A stretch of 9,375 nucleotides of DNA from Acidobacteriaceae bacterium (GCA_003162495.1 PMOF01000142.1:1-9375), one strand, 5' to 3'. Counted from the stretch's first letter, positions 1-6,718 are shown. Made by a program: numbers and translations. The notes: generated from the sequence alone by a model not told the origin.

Positions 1-285
1 GTGGACATGATGGACTGCGTGCTCCCCACTCGCGCCGCGCGTCATGGACTGCTCTTCACCAGCGAGGGGCGGCTCAACATCAAAGGCAAGCGGTACGCCG
101 AAGATCAAGGTCCGCCTGACCCGGCCTGCGATTGCATGGTCTGCCGGCGCTACTCGCGGGCTTATCTACGCCACCTGATGCAGGCCGGTGAGGCGCTGTC
201 AGGGACGCTGAATTCGATCCACAACCTGGCTTACTATCTGGACATCATGAAGCGGGTGCGGAAGAGTTTGCGCCCGGAAAGTTGA
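1..285 (+). CDS. tgt: Queuine/preQ1 tRNA-guanine transglycosylase, C-terminal part (5' end outside window)
   Basis: Partial gene; only the last 94 residues are here. The enzyme swaps guanine at the wobble position of GUN-anticodon tRNAs for the queuosine precursor preQ1, in the cytoplasm. The first visible residues contain DCVLPTR, the segment holding the family's nucleophilic Asp (residue 5 of this fragment), followed by the ARHG segment. The zinc site is complete: Cys43, Cys45, Cys48 and His74 of the fragment, with the same spacing (2, 3 and 26 residues) as in characterised TGTs. The C-terminal SIHNLxYYL helix is typical. The opening GTG encodes an internal Val, not a start, because the family is about 370 residues long and the catalytic barrel lies upstream. 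It ends 15 bp before the convergent esterase gene. Identification is secure; the missing N-terminus cannot be judged. Confidence 0.96.
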   Translation: MDMMDCVLPTRAARHGLLFTSEGRLNIKGKRYAEDQGPPDPACDCMVCRRYSRAYLRHLMQAGEALSGTLNSIHNLAYYLDIMKRVRKSLRPES

Positions 286-302
286 TTGCCTTTCGACTTT
301 TT
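277..302 (+). terminator. Possible weak terminator after tgt
   Basis: A 5-bp stem GAAAG/CTTTC with an 8-nt loop spans the tgt stop codon. Three bases after the stem comes a run of five T (298-302). The stem is short and AT-rich, so this is only a candidate. It would end tgt transcription at the junction with the convergent esterase gene. Confidence 0.3.
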
Positions 303-1416
303 ACCGGCCCAACTCTTTGATGAAGAAGTTGGCCATCATGTGATTGGATTCGAGCCCCTCAGGCAACAAGGGGCTATACCAGAAGGCGTGCGGCAGCGCG
401 TCGAAGACCACCAGCCGCGCATCCACGCCGGCATTCAGATAGGCCCGATGCAGATTGACTGTGCCACTCAACAGCAGGTCGCGCCCGCTGGTGATGAAGA
501 GTGTAGGCGGCAACCCATGCAGGTCGGCGTAGATAGGTGAGAGCACCGGGTCTTTGGGATCGGTGGAGGCAACATACTCCGGGTCATGGGGCTTGGCTTC
601 CGGCGGGTCAAGATGGCCAGACAACCCGCGCAGCGCGTACAAGGCTTGCGAGTCGCCGTCGCGGGCAAAGTCGCCCATGCCGCTGAAGATGCCCAGCGCC
701 GCCGGCAGCGGCAGGCCCAGTTGCTTCAGCTTCACGGCCACTTCGGCGGTAAGAATAGCTCCCGCCGAAGTGCCGTAAATGATGATGTGCTGCGGCTTGT
801 AAGTCTTCAGCAGCTCTTTGTAAACGGCCACCGAGTCATCCACGGCGGCGGGAAAGGGAAACTCGGGCGCCAGCCGGTAAAGCACGGCGACCACTTTGAT
901 TTTGGTGAAGCTGGCGATCGGGATCGATTCCGTAAAGGAGCCCGAATCGGAGTTGAACCCGCCGCCATGCAGGTTCAGCAGCACCTTGTCCTTATTGGCG
1001 TCCGGCAGCCCCTCTGGAGTAACAATGCGCACCGGAACCCCGGCAATCTTGTCCTCCGCAATCTGGTTGGGACAGATCTGGCTCCATTGCGCGCGTGCGC
1101 CCGCCGTGTAGGCGTCCGTCATTCTGCGGCGGTCGGCCAGCGATTCCGGCGGCCCTTGATCCGGCACAGCGTGGCTTAAAAAATGCTGCGATTGAATGCT
1201 GAGGTCTTGCGGCACCGGAACCACGCGTGTCACATGCGCGGTGCCCTGGGCGTCGATGTAGCTCGTATCGCTGTTCGGCGCTTGCTCTGCGGTCGTGGAC
1301 GGTCGAGTAGGCTGCGGAGTGGGTTGCGAAGCGGGCTGCGAAGCGGGCTGCTGTGCGGCCAGGGCGGCCGAAGCCAGCAACAGTAGTAAGGCGGCAGGAC
1401 CAGGAATGGATTTCAT
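301..1416 (-). CDS. Secreted alpha/beta-hydrolase, HSL-type (GTSAG) carboxylesterase/lipase
   Basis: Predicted 371-residue serine esterase of the hormone-sensitive-lipase (bacterial family IV) type, hydrolysing carboxylic esters outside the cytoplasm. Visible: a signal peptide at residues 1-20 (MKSIPG, a Leu/Ala core, then a likely ALA|AQQ cleavage), a low-complexity QPAS/QPTP linker (about 23-40), the oxyanion motif HGGG (150-153), the nucleophile elbow GTSAG with Ser217, Asp313 in TSGRD, and His343 in LPHAF. The triad is therefore complete. GTSAG rather than GDSAG places it in the GTSAG branch of the family. The start at 1416 is chosen because AAAGGA lies 9 nt upstream and a signal peptide begins there; extending to 1605 adds 63 uncharacteristic residues that run through a terminator hairpin. 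The substrate is unknown. It is convergent with tgt and separated from the next upstream leftward unit by a hairpin, so it probably has its own promoter. Confidence 0.88.
   Translation of the reverse strand: MKSIPGPAALLLLLASAALAAQQPASQPASQPTPQPTRPSTTAEQAPNSDTSYIDAQGTAHVTRVVPVPQDLSIQSQHFLSHAVPDQGPPESLADRRRMTDAYTAGARAQWSQICPNQIAEDKIAGVPVRIVTPEGLPDANKDKVLLNLHGGGFNSDSGSFTESIPIASFTKIKVVAVLYRLAPEFPFPAAVDDSVAVYKELLKTYKPQHIIIYGTSAGAILTAEVAVKLKQLGLPLPAALGIFSGMGDFARDGDSQALYALRGLSGHLDPPEAKPHDPEYVASTDPKDPVLSPIYADLHGLPPTLFITSGRDLLLSGTVNLHRAYLNAGVDARLVVFDALPHAFWYSPLLPEGLESNHMMANFFIKELGR
1314..1349 (-). repeat. 12-bp tandem repeat encoding the esterase linker
   Basis: Two perfect adjacent copies of GCGAAGCGGGCT (1326-1337 and 1338-1349 on the + strand) and one diverged copy (1314-1325, 9 of 12 identical). 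Read on the minus strand they encode the SQPA/TPQP repeats just after the signal peptide. This is an in-frame microrepeat, likely to vary in copy number, that sets the length of the linker between the export signal and the catalytic domain. Confidence 0.75.
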
Positions 1417-1602
1417 CAGAGGGGTTCCTTTGCGGGGATTTTGCTGATTTACGCACGCTCCGCCCACGGACGGACGGAACCCGTCCACGATAGCAGAGGA
1501 CACGGCGCCCAGCGAGCGACGCGGCGGCCAATTGCTTCGCATCGAGCGCTGACTCCAGCCGGCCGCGGGGACGGAATGGAACCCCCGGAACAGGCTCATG
1601 AA

Positions 1603-1633
1603 CAAAGGGGAGCGCGGTGTGCGCTCCCCTTTG
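1603..1633 (-). terminator. Perfect 13-bp hairpin terminator after the sigma-region-4-like gene
   Basis: CAAAGGGGAGCGC (1603-1615) is exactly complementary to GCGCTCCCCTTTG (1621-1633), with a 5-nt loop. It starts 26 bp beyond the stop codon of the leftward gene ending at 1660. The stem itself ends in CCCTTTG and is followed by TT, so the U-tract is poor, but length and position fit a leftward terminator. It insulates the downstream esterase gene. Confidence 0.7.
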
Positions 1634-1659
1634 CCGGTTGGCTTGCATTCTGTTTTGGA

Positions 1660-2193
1660 TCAGTGGGGTAAGACCAGCAACCCTGTCTCCAGCAGTTTTT
1701 CGGTTAACCGGTCCAGAGCGAGCGGGAATTTGTAGGAGATGGTTCGAGCGCTCATCCCCAGCAAACTGGCCGCTTCGGCCTGGGTGTATTCCTGGAGAAC
1801 GATCCGGCTCAGCATCTGGCGGTCGAGCGATCCAAGCTGGTTCAGACACGTCTCCACATCGAGGACAAAGATCACCGCGTCCTCAAACGTGCGCACGGGC
1901 CGGCTGGAGGCCCACCCGCGCGCAATCGGTTCACCCAGAATCGACGGCGCTCTGCCTACCTGCATCGAAGCATAGAGATAGCGGCGCAACGTACTCTCCG
2001 TATGCTTCCTGTAGAAGGCCACGCTGACTGCCGGCCCGGCTTCCGGCGCTTTTGCGGATGGCTTGACTTCAGACCGAGCCGCCGGTTTTTGCTTCCATGT
2101 CCGGCTCTGTTCCCCGGCCCTGCGAGTTTCCTGCCATGCCTCCTGGGGGCAGCTTGCTCCCCAAACCATGGGCAATTGGAGGGCGGCGCTCAT
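1660..2193 (-). CDS. Sigma-region-4-like HTH DNA-binding protein (no region 2)
   Basis: Predicted 177-residue cytoplasmic DNA-binding protein. The first 55 residues are Pro/Ala/Lys-rich and probably disordered. A conserved-looking block follows (58-112: FYRKHTE, RYLYASMQVGRAPSIL, TFEDAVIFVLDVE). Then comes a helix-turn-helix of sigma-70 region 4 character (about 113-168: LGSLDRQMLSRIVLQEYTQAEAASLLGMSARTIS split over two helices). No sigma region 2 (core-binding/-10 melting) is visible, so it is not a standard sigma factor; it could be a transcription activator, half of a split sigma factor, or a plain HTH regulator. The start at 2193 is set by GGAGGT 5 nt upstream and by an ATGA overlap with the zinc-ribbon gene. 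It resembles proteins I recall from Acidobacteriota; the function is unknown to me. Confidence 0.8.
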   Translation of the reverse strand: MSAALQLPMVWGASCPQEAWQETRRAGEQSRTWKQKPAARSEVKPSAKAPEAGPAVSVAFYRKHTESTLRRYLYASMQVGRAPSILGEPIARGWASSRPVRTFEDAVIFVLDVETCLNQLGSLDRQMLSRIVLQEYTQAEAASLLGMSARTISYKFPLALDRLTEKLLETGLLVLPH

Positions 2194-2399
2194 TGCGCAC
2201 CTCCGGTTGTTTCCGCCACCGCCCAAACCCGGTTGAGCGGCTTGCGGCAGGGTCGCCCACGCCGCTTTCGGCTCTCCGGCGATGGAAAGTCTTTCAGTTT
2301 TGTTTCACAACCATGGCAATACACACTTGCCTGGTTCTGGGCGCGGTACCAAAGACAGCCGCAACCCTCGCAAACTTTCAAATTTACGCGCAATTCCAT
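2190..2399 (-). CDS. Small zinc-ribbon protein with AT-hook-like tail
   Basis: Predicted 69-residue protein. Two CxxC knuckles (Cys10/Cys13 in CEGCG and Cys28/Cys31 in CHGC) form a zinc ribbon with the pattern CEGCGCLWYRA...VYCHGCETKL. It is followed by a basic segment RKRRGRP (44-50), whose RGRP core resembles an AT-hook. Together they suggest nucleic-acid or RNA-polymerase contact in the cytoplasm. ATG 2399 has GGAG about 8 nt upstream. Its TGA overlaps the ATG of the sigma-region-4-like gene (ATGA), so the two are translationally coupled and probably made in fixed ratio. The cysteine pattern and coupling make this a real gene despite its size. I know the arrangement from acidobacterial genomes but not a function. 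Confidence 0.78.
   Translation of the reverse strand: MELRVNLKVCEGCGCLWYRAQNQASVYCHGCETKLKDFPSPESRKRRGRPCRKPLNRVWAVAETTGGAQ
2199..2204 (-). promoter_or_regulatory. Shine-Dalgarno deciding the start at 2193
   Basis: GGAGGT on the minus strand, 5 nt before ATG 2193, lies inside the last codons of the zinc-ribbon gene. It favours this start over an in-frame ATG at 2226. Confidence 0.75.
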
Positions 2400-2761
2400 G
2401 ACTGCATCTCCGTGTTCGCATCCGCTCCCGACGGCTTTGCTTTTTCATCGATTTTCCGCGGGGTGAAGAGAACCAGGCGCGGCAACTCAGGTTTCTATGG
2501 TCCTGATGGGGGATTACCGCCCGTGTTCCCTCGTTTAGTGTCATGCTCATAGCGCGCAGATCGTGGAATTGCTCGAACCGGCCTGCCCCATGCGCATCGG
2601 ATGTGCGCCCTGAGGTAGAGATGGGATAACCGGACTGAAAGGAGTCCCGGGCAAGGTTTCATTGTCCGCTGGGAAGGCCGAGATTGTGACCCGCCCAGCC
2701 TTTTGACCATGAAGCGTTTCCCGAAGAAGTCCCACAAGCCAGTGCGAGATTAAGTAAACCT

Positions 2762-2790
2762 AATTTATGAATGTTGTTTCTTTGCGTCAA
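2762..2790 (-). promoter_or_regulatory. Leftward sigma-70-type promoter
   Basis: On the minus strand TTGACG (2785-2790; 5 of 6 matches to the -35 consensus) is followed after exactly 17 bp by TAAATT (2762-2767; 4 of 6 to the -10 consensus), in an AT-rich stretch of an otherwise GC-rich region. It would drive the zinc-ribbon/sigma-region-4-like pair. Assignment is by consensus only. Confidence 0.5.
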
Positions 2791-2805
2791 CGTCCCCAGG
2801 GCGTT
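2789..2805. promoter_or_regulatory. Candidate operator palindrome
   Basis: AACGTCCCCAGGGCGTT is a 17-bp imperfect palindrome (AACG/CGTT ends, CC/GG inside, one mismatch pair and one wobble-type pair). It overlaps the upstream edge of the leftward -35 box and lies about 120 bp before the HTH/S24-like gene. A repressor bound here could control both directions. No binding data; inferred from position and symmetry. Confidence 0.3.
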
Positions 2806-2927
2806 TTCCTCTCGGAACTTTCCAATCTTGCGGCGGGTCCTGAGAATCCGGGCCAATCGGCCCTGCTAGCTTTTCCAATGGAAATGGGGGACTCTTCGCC
2901 CCAGTGCTGGCGGCGGATTTTCAACAG

Positions 2928-3632
2928 ATGAATTTTACCCAGATGCACGAGCGCCTCCGCCTGGAACTGCTGCGCAGGATACAGCGGGGGACAGTCAGTG
3001 TGTCCCTGCTGGCCCGCCAGACCGGTTTTGGCCAGTCTCATTTGTCCAATTTCCTGCGCAGCCGGCGACAGCTCTCACTGGAAGCGATGGATCGCGTCCT
3101 CGCCGCCCAGCATCTGGAAGCCGCGGACTTGCTGCCCGCAACCTATAAAGACGCGGGGATGCCCGCCGGGGGGGAAACCAGCATGGTGCCGGTGGTTTCT
3201 CACTCCGTAGCTTTGTTTGAGCCGTTCATTCGGCCCTCCGCAGTGCAATTCATGCTTCCCTTGCCGGCTGGTGTTCTGCAGACGATTCGCGCTCGCGTCT
3301 CCACTCCACGGCGCCCCTGGGAGAGGTTTGTCGCGGTACGGCTCTCGGCCGCCGACGCATTGCCGATGGATCCGCTGCTGCTGCCGGAGGCTATCGCCCT
3401 GATTGATCGCCACTACAATTCCCTGATGCCTTACCGGCCGGAGCGGGCTAATGTTTATGCGGTCCGCCACGGGACGCGCCTTGCGCTGCGCTATGTTGAT
3501 TTTCTCGCTGGGCGATTGGTGTTGCGGCCGCACAGCCTCGTCTTCCCCGTTGACCTGATCGAGCTCGAAGAGGGCGAGTCGCCCGGCGACCTGGTAGCAG
3601 GGCGCGTGGCGCTGATTGTGAACGAGCCTTAG
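2928..3632 (+). CDS. HTH transcriptional regulator with degenerate LexA/S24-like domain
   Basis: Predicted 234-residue cytoplasmic regulator. Residues about 8-70 form an XRE/CI-like helix-turn-helix (VSVSLLARQTGFGQSHLSNF, then RRQLSLEAMDRVLAA). Residues about 130-232 follow the order of a LexA/CI peptidase fold: FVAVRLS, DALPMDPLLLPEAIALIDRHY, NVYAVRHGTRLALRYV, LVLRPHS, VAGRVALIV. In active S24 proteins the second segment carries GDSMEP and the third a catalytic Lys. Here the Ser position reads Pro146 (LPMDP) and the Lys position Arg188 (LALRY), so self-cleavage looks lost. The start at 2928 is chosen because MNFTQMHERLRLELL is the compact N-terminus I expect; only a weak GCGGA precedes it, and GTG 2904 or ATG 2943 remain possible. 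It is divergent from the regulator pair it may control. Its stop overlaps the dnaB stop. Confidence 0.78.
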   Translation: MNFTQMHERLRLELLRRIQRGTVSVSLLARQTGFGQSHLSNFLRSRRQLSLEAMDRVLAAQHLEAADLLPATYKDAGMPAGGETSMVPVVSHSVALFEPFIRPSAVQFMLPLPAGVLQTIRARVSTPRRPWERFVAVRLSAADALPMDPLLLPEAIALIDRHYNSLMPYRPERANVYAVRHGTRLALRYVDFLAGRLVLRPHSLVFPVDLIELEEGESPGDLVAGRVALIVNEP

Positions 3633-5014
3633 ATAGAGTGCGTCGTATCCGGATCGTCGAAGCGGGTAAACCGGGCAACAAAGTTCAGATGGACGGTTCC
3701 CGTGGGGCCGTTGCGCTGCTTGGCCAGGATGATCTCCGATTTGGCCTTTTCATCTTCGGACTTTTCATCGCTGCGGTCGTAATAGGCCTCGCGGTGAATG
3801 AACGCCACTACGTCGGCATCCTGTTCGATCGAGCCCGACTCACGCAAATCGCTTAGCATAGGCCGCTTATCGTCGCCTCGGCGTTCGCTGGCGCGGGAAA
3901 GCTGAGATAGGGCCACCACCGGCACGTCCAGTTCCTTTGACAGCGCTTTCAATCCCCGCGAGATGGCCGAGACCTCCTGGGTGCGGTTTTCGTAGCGTTT
4001 GCCGCCGGCCGAGGGCAGGGTGGCCGACATCAGTTGCAGGTAGTCCACCACGATCAGGTCAAGGCCACCGGCATTCTGCCTGAGGCGGCGTGCCTTGGCG
4101 CGCATCTCAGAAAGAGAGATGCCTGCTGTGTCGTCGATAAACATGCGCGACTCGACCAACTGGCCCAATGCATTCTGCAGCTTGGCCTGGTCTTCCCGGC
4201 CCAGGAATCCGGTTTGCAACTTGCGCTGGTCAACCCAGGCCTGGGAGGCCAACATGCGGCGCAACAGCGACTCCTTGCTCATCTCCAGGCTGAAGACGGC
4301 GACCGTGGCCTTGCTATAGACCGCCGCATTTTCCGCGATATTGATGGCCAGCGCAGTTTTGCCCATCGAGGGACGGGCCGCGATGATGATCAGTTCGCCC
4401 TTCTGCAGGCCGCTGGTCATGATGTCAAGCTGTTTGAAACCAGTAGCGAGTCCGGTGACTTCGCGGCTCTGCTTGTACAAATTGTCGATCGTCCCGAAAG
4501 AATGCTGGACGATCTGGTCGAGCGACTGGAAGCCGTGCGTGACGCCTTTCTCAGTGACCTCCATGAGCTGCGACTCGGCGGCGCCGAGGACGTCTAGGGC
4601 GCTCTCGCCCTGGTCGGCGGCGCGGGCGATGGCCATGGAGCAAATGCCCATCAGCTTGCGCAGCAGGCTCTTGTCCTTGACGATCCGGATGTAATCCTCG
4701 ATGACCGGACGGCGCGGCAAACCCTCGGTGAGCGAGGCCAGATAGGCCACGCCGCCCACAGATTCAACTTCCTTGTAGCGGGAGAGCTCGTTGGCCAGGG
4801 TGACAATGTCGACGGCGCGCTGCAGGTCCATCAACTCCGTCATGCGCAGGAAGATGCGGCGATGGGAGTCGAGCGAAAAGTCGTCGGGTTCGAGCTTTTC
4901 CGCAGCCTCGGAGTGGGCGGCATTGTCCAGCAGGATGGCGCCGAGGATGGTCTTTTCGGCGTCGACGTTCGCGGGCATCCCGGTATCAAGCCGGAGGTCG
5001 GGGATGGTGGCCAT
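3629..5014 (-). CDS. dnaB: Replicative DNA helicase DnaB
   Basis: 461 residues, full family length. Hexameric ATP-driven 5'-3' helicase that unwinds the replication fork and contacts primase. The N-terminal DnaB_N domain starts at about residue 16 (VDAEKTILGAILLD) and runs to about 115. The RecA-like domain has Walker A ARPSMGKT (213-220, Lys219), an acidic FSLEMS segment (241-246), Walker B LIVVDYLQL (320-328, Asp324), the SQLSR motif (370-374), LRESGSIEQDAD (390-401) and the arginine-finger segment AKQRNGPTG (431-439, Arg434). No intein or truncation. The ATG at 5014 lacks a clear Shine-Dalgarno, so translation may be leaderless or use another signal. It lies 108 bp downstream of gcvPB in the same direction and overlaps the convergent HTH gene by 4 bp. 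Confidence 0.97.
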   Translation of the reverse strand: MATIPDLRLDTGMPANVDAEKTILGAILLDNAAHSEAAEKLEPDDFSLDSHRRIFLRMTELMDLQRAVDIVTLANELSRYKEVESVGGVAYLASLTEGLPRRPVIEDYIRIVKDKSLLRKLMGICSMAIARAADQGESALDVLGAAESQLMEVTEKGVTHGFQSLDQIVQHSFGTIDNLYKQSREVTGLATGFKQLDIMTSGLQKGELIIIAARPSMGKTALAINIAENAAVYSKATVAVFSLEMSKESLLRRMLASQAWVDQRKLQTGFLGREDQAKLQNALGQLVESRMFIDDTAGISLSEMRAKARRLRQNAGGLDLIVVDYLQLMSATLPSAGGKRYENRTQEVSAISRGLKALSKELDVPVVALSQLSRASERRGDDKRPMLSDLRESGSIEQDADVVAFIHREAYYDRSDEKSEDEKAKSEIILAKQRNGPTGTVHLNFVARFTRFDDPDTTHSI

Positions 5015-5102
5015 AGGAGAGAGTTTAGGCTTTTTCGGCCTGAGGGAATTTGGCGGCTTATGTCGAAAACCGGCCGGGGAACATGGGCAGTCAGCAGGCC
5101 GG

Positions 5103-5117
5103 CGATCCGGCGGATCG
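5103..5117. other. Small hairpin after gcvPB
   Basis: CGATCC-GGC-GGATCG forms a 6-bp stem with a 3-nt loop, 5 nt beyond the gcvPB stop codon. There is no T-run on either side, so it is at best a weak terminator or mRNA 3'-end stabiliser in the 108-bp gap before dnaB. Confidence 0.3.
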
Positions 5118-5122
5118 GACGT

Positions 5123-6718
5123 TCAAACGGTCGGCAAGTTCTCCATCGCATCGTGTGAACCGTGCGGACCGGCATGAACAATCATTGCTGGCGTTTCCGG
5201 CTTCCACCGCAAAATCGGCTTCCTGGCCGCTTGCACTTCGTCGAGTCTTGAAACTCGAGTGGAGTGCGGCGCGGTCTTGACTAACTCCGGAGTTTCTTCA
5301 ACCTCTTTTGCAATCGATCGCATCGCGGCGATGAACAAGTCGAGCTCTTCAAGCGACTCGCTCTCGGTGGGCTCGATCATCAGCGCCCCGTGGACGATGA
5401 GCGGAAAGCTGACCGTGTAAGGGTGAAAGCCGTAGTCGATGAGGCGCTTGGCGATGTCGCCGGTCTTTACGCCTTTGGCGGCCTGGCGCTTGTCACTGAA
5501 AACCACCTCGTGCATGGATGCGGTTTTGTAGGGCAGATCGTAGAGGTCTTCTAGCTTCGACCGAATGTAGTTGGCGTTGAGCACTGCGTCTTCCGTGGTC
5601 TGCCTCAGCCCGTCAGGCCCGTTGGCCAGGATGTAGGCCAGCGCGCGGATGAACATGCCGGTGTTGCCGTAGAAAGCGCGCACACGGCCCACGGACTGCG
5701 GCCTATCGTAATTCCAGTGGTGCTTCGCACTGTCCTTGTCTCGGGTCAAAACAGGGGTTGGTAAGAACGGCTCAAGGAACGCCTTGCAGGCCACCGGTCC
5801 GGAGCCGGGGCCCCCGCCGCCGTGCGGTGTGGAGAACGTCTTGTGCAGATTCAGATGCATCACGTCTACGCCAAAGTCGCCGGGCCGCGCCTTGCCGACC
5901 AGCGCGTTCATGTTGGCGCCATCCATGTAAAGCAGCGCGCCCTTGGCGTGCAGGATGTCGGCGATTTTGTGGATCTGGCTCTCGAAGACTCCAATCGTCG
6001 AGGGGTTGGTGAGCATCAGCGCGGCGGTTTCCTCGTCCACCTGGCGGGTGAGCGCGTCCAGGTCGATGCCGCCTTCGGCATTGGACTTCAGATTTTCAAC
6101 CTGATAGCCGCAGATGGCCGCCGTCGCCGGGTTGGTCCCGTGCGCGGAGTCGGGGATAAGAATTTTGCGGCGCGGATTGCCTTGCGACTCGTGCCACGCG
6201 CGAACTAGCAGGATCCCGGTAAACTCGCCGTGCGCGCCGGCGGCCGGCTGCAGGGTAATCGTGTCCATGCCGGTGATGTCGATGAGGCAGCGCTGCAGCA
6301 GGTCGATGATTTCGAGCACGCCCTGCGAGAGCGAGTCCGGGCGGTAGGGATGGGCCTCAGCGAGACCTTCGATGCGAGAAACAAACTCGTTGACGCGTGG
6401 GTTATATTTCATCGTGCACGAGCCGAGCGGGTACATACCCAGGTCGATCGCGTAGTTCCAAGTAGACAGCCGCGTGAAGTGGCGAATGATCTCGATCTCG
6501 CTGAGTTCCGGCAGCAGCCCCGCCACCTTCCGATGTTCTGATCCAAGCAGAACTGCGGGATCAACGGCGGGCACATCGAGCGGAGGCAGTTTGTAAGCCC
6601 GCTTGCCCGGCGACGATTTCTCGAAGACCAGGGACTCGTTCTGCGTCTGGTGGGGGCGGACTTTGCCGAGTGTGCGTTGGCCGTTGGGGATCGCTGGATT
6701 CGTCGCGTCTGTCGTCAT
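5123..6718 (-). CDS. gcvPB: Glycine dehydrogenase (decarboxylating) subunit 2, PLP-binding
   Basis: 531 residues. Catalytic half of the split P-protein of the glycine cleavage system: PLP forms a Schiff base with glycine, releases CO2 and transfers the aminomethyl group to lipoyl-GcvH. The internal aldimine Lys is Lys293 in HLNLHKTFSTPHGGGGPG. Other family marks are LGSCTMKYNP (98-107), LQPAAGAHGE (156-165), DSAHGTNPA (190-198) and MDGANMNALVG (265-275). About 30 residues precede the usual N-terminal LVFEKSSPG segment. The start is nevertheless firm: GGAGG lies 4 nt upstream of ATG 6718, and the next Met is residue 95. The start overlaps the gcvPA stop by one base (TAATG), which implies translational coupling and equimolar subunits. 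The C-terminal extension (RLDEVQAARKPILRW, 491-505) appears intact. Confidence 0.97.
   Translation of the reverse strand: MTTDATNPAIPNGQRTLGKVRPHQTQNESLVFEKSSPGKRAYKLPPLDVPAVDPAVLLGSEHRKVAGLLPELSEIEIIRHFTRLSTWNYAIDLGMYPLGSCTMKYNPRVNEFVSRIEGLAEAHPYRPDSLSQGVLEIIDLLQRCLIDITGMDTITLQPAAGAHGEFTGILLVRAWHESQGNPRRKILIPDSAHGTNPATAAICGYQVENLKSNAEGGIDLDALTRQVDEETAALMLTNPSTIGVFESQIHKIADILHAKGALLYMDGANMNALVGKARPGDFGVDVMHLNLHKTFSTPHGGGGPGSGPVACKAFLEPFLPTPVLTRDKDSAKHHWNYDRPQSVGRVRAFYGNTGMFIRALAYILANGPDGLRQTTEDAVLNANYIRSKLEDLYDLPYKTASMHEVVFSDKRQAAKGVKTGDIAKRLIDYGFHPYTVSFPLIVHGALMIEPTESESLEELDLFIAAMRSIAKEVEETPELVKTAPHSTRVSRLDEVQAARKPILRWKPETPAMIVHAGPHGSHDAMENLPTV

Larger units (their letters stand above)
2400..2927. 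other. 528-bp divergent intergenic control region
   Basis: No credible gene. Open frames here lack ribosome-binding sites and recognisable content. It separates the leftward zinc-ribbon/HTH pair from the rightward HTH/S24-like regulator. It holds a leftward promoter (2762-2790), an adjacent palindrome (2789-2805), an AT-rich patch around 2748-2775, and a small inverted repeat GGGCC-AATC-GGCCC (2850-2863). If the leftward promoter is the main one, the zinc-ribbon mRNA has a leader of roughly 350 nt (2400 to about 2755). Confidence 0.7.

Noticed and set aside
1417..1605. N-terminal extension of the esterase to 1605
   Set aside because: The extra 63 residues would place the signal peptide internally and start inside the terminator hairpin; ATG 1416 has its own ribosome-binding site.
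992..1849. Long minus-strand open frame (285 codons) overlapping the esterase and the sigma-region-4-like gene
   Set aside because: It is a shadow frame: Arg/Pro-rich with no domain, crossing the perfect terminator hairpin and overlapping two well-supported genes.
2002..2552. Plus-strand open frames antisense to the zinc-ribbon gene
   Set aside because: No ribosome-binding sites, no recognisable motifs and low-complexity composition; they mirror the coding frames on the other strand.
2305..2737. Minus-strand open frames upstream of the zinc-ribbon gene
   Set aside because: Arg/Ser/Pro-rich, without Shine-Dalgarno sequences or motifs; treated as leader/intergenic sequence.
4034..4597. Plus-strand frames antisense to dnaB
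   Set aside because: They overlap a full-length, motif-complete dnaB and are codon-bias shadows.
5015..5122. Strong terminator between gcvPB and dnaB
   Set aside because: Only a 6-bp hairpin without a T-run is present, so I do not claim that transcription stops there.
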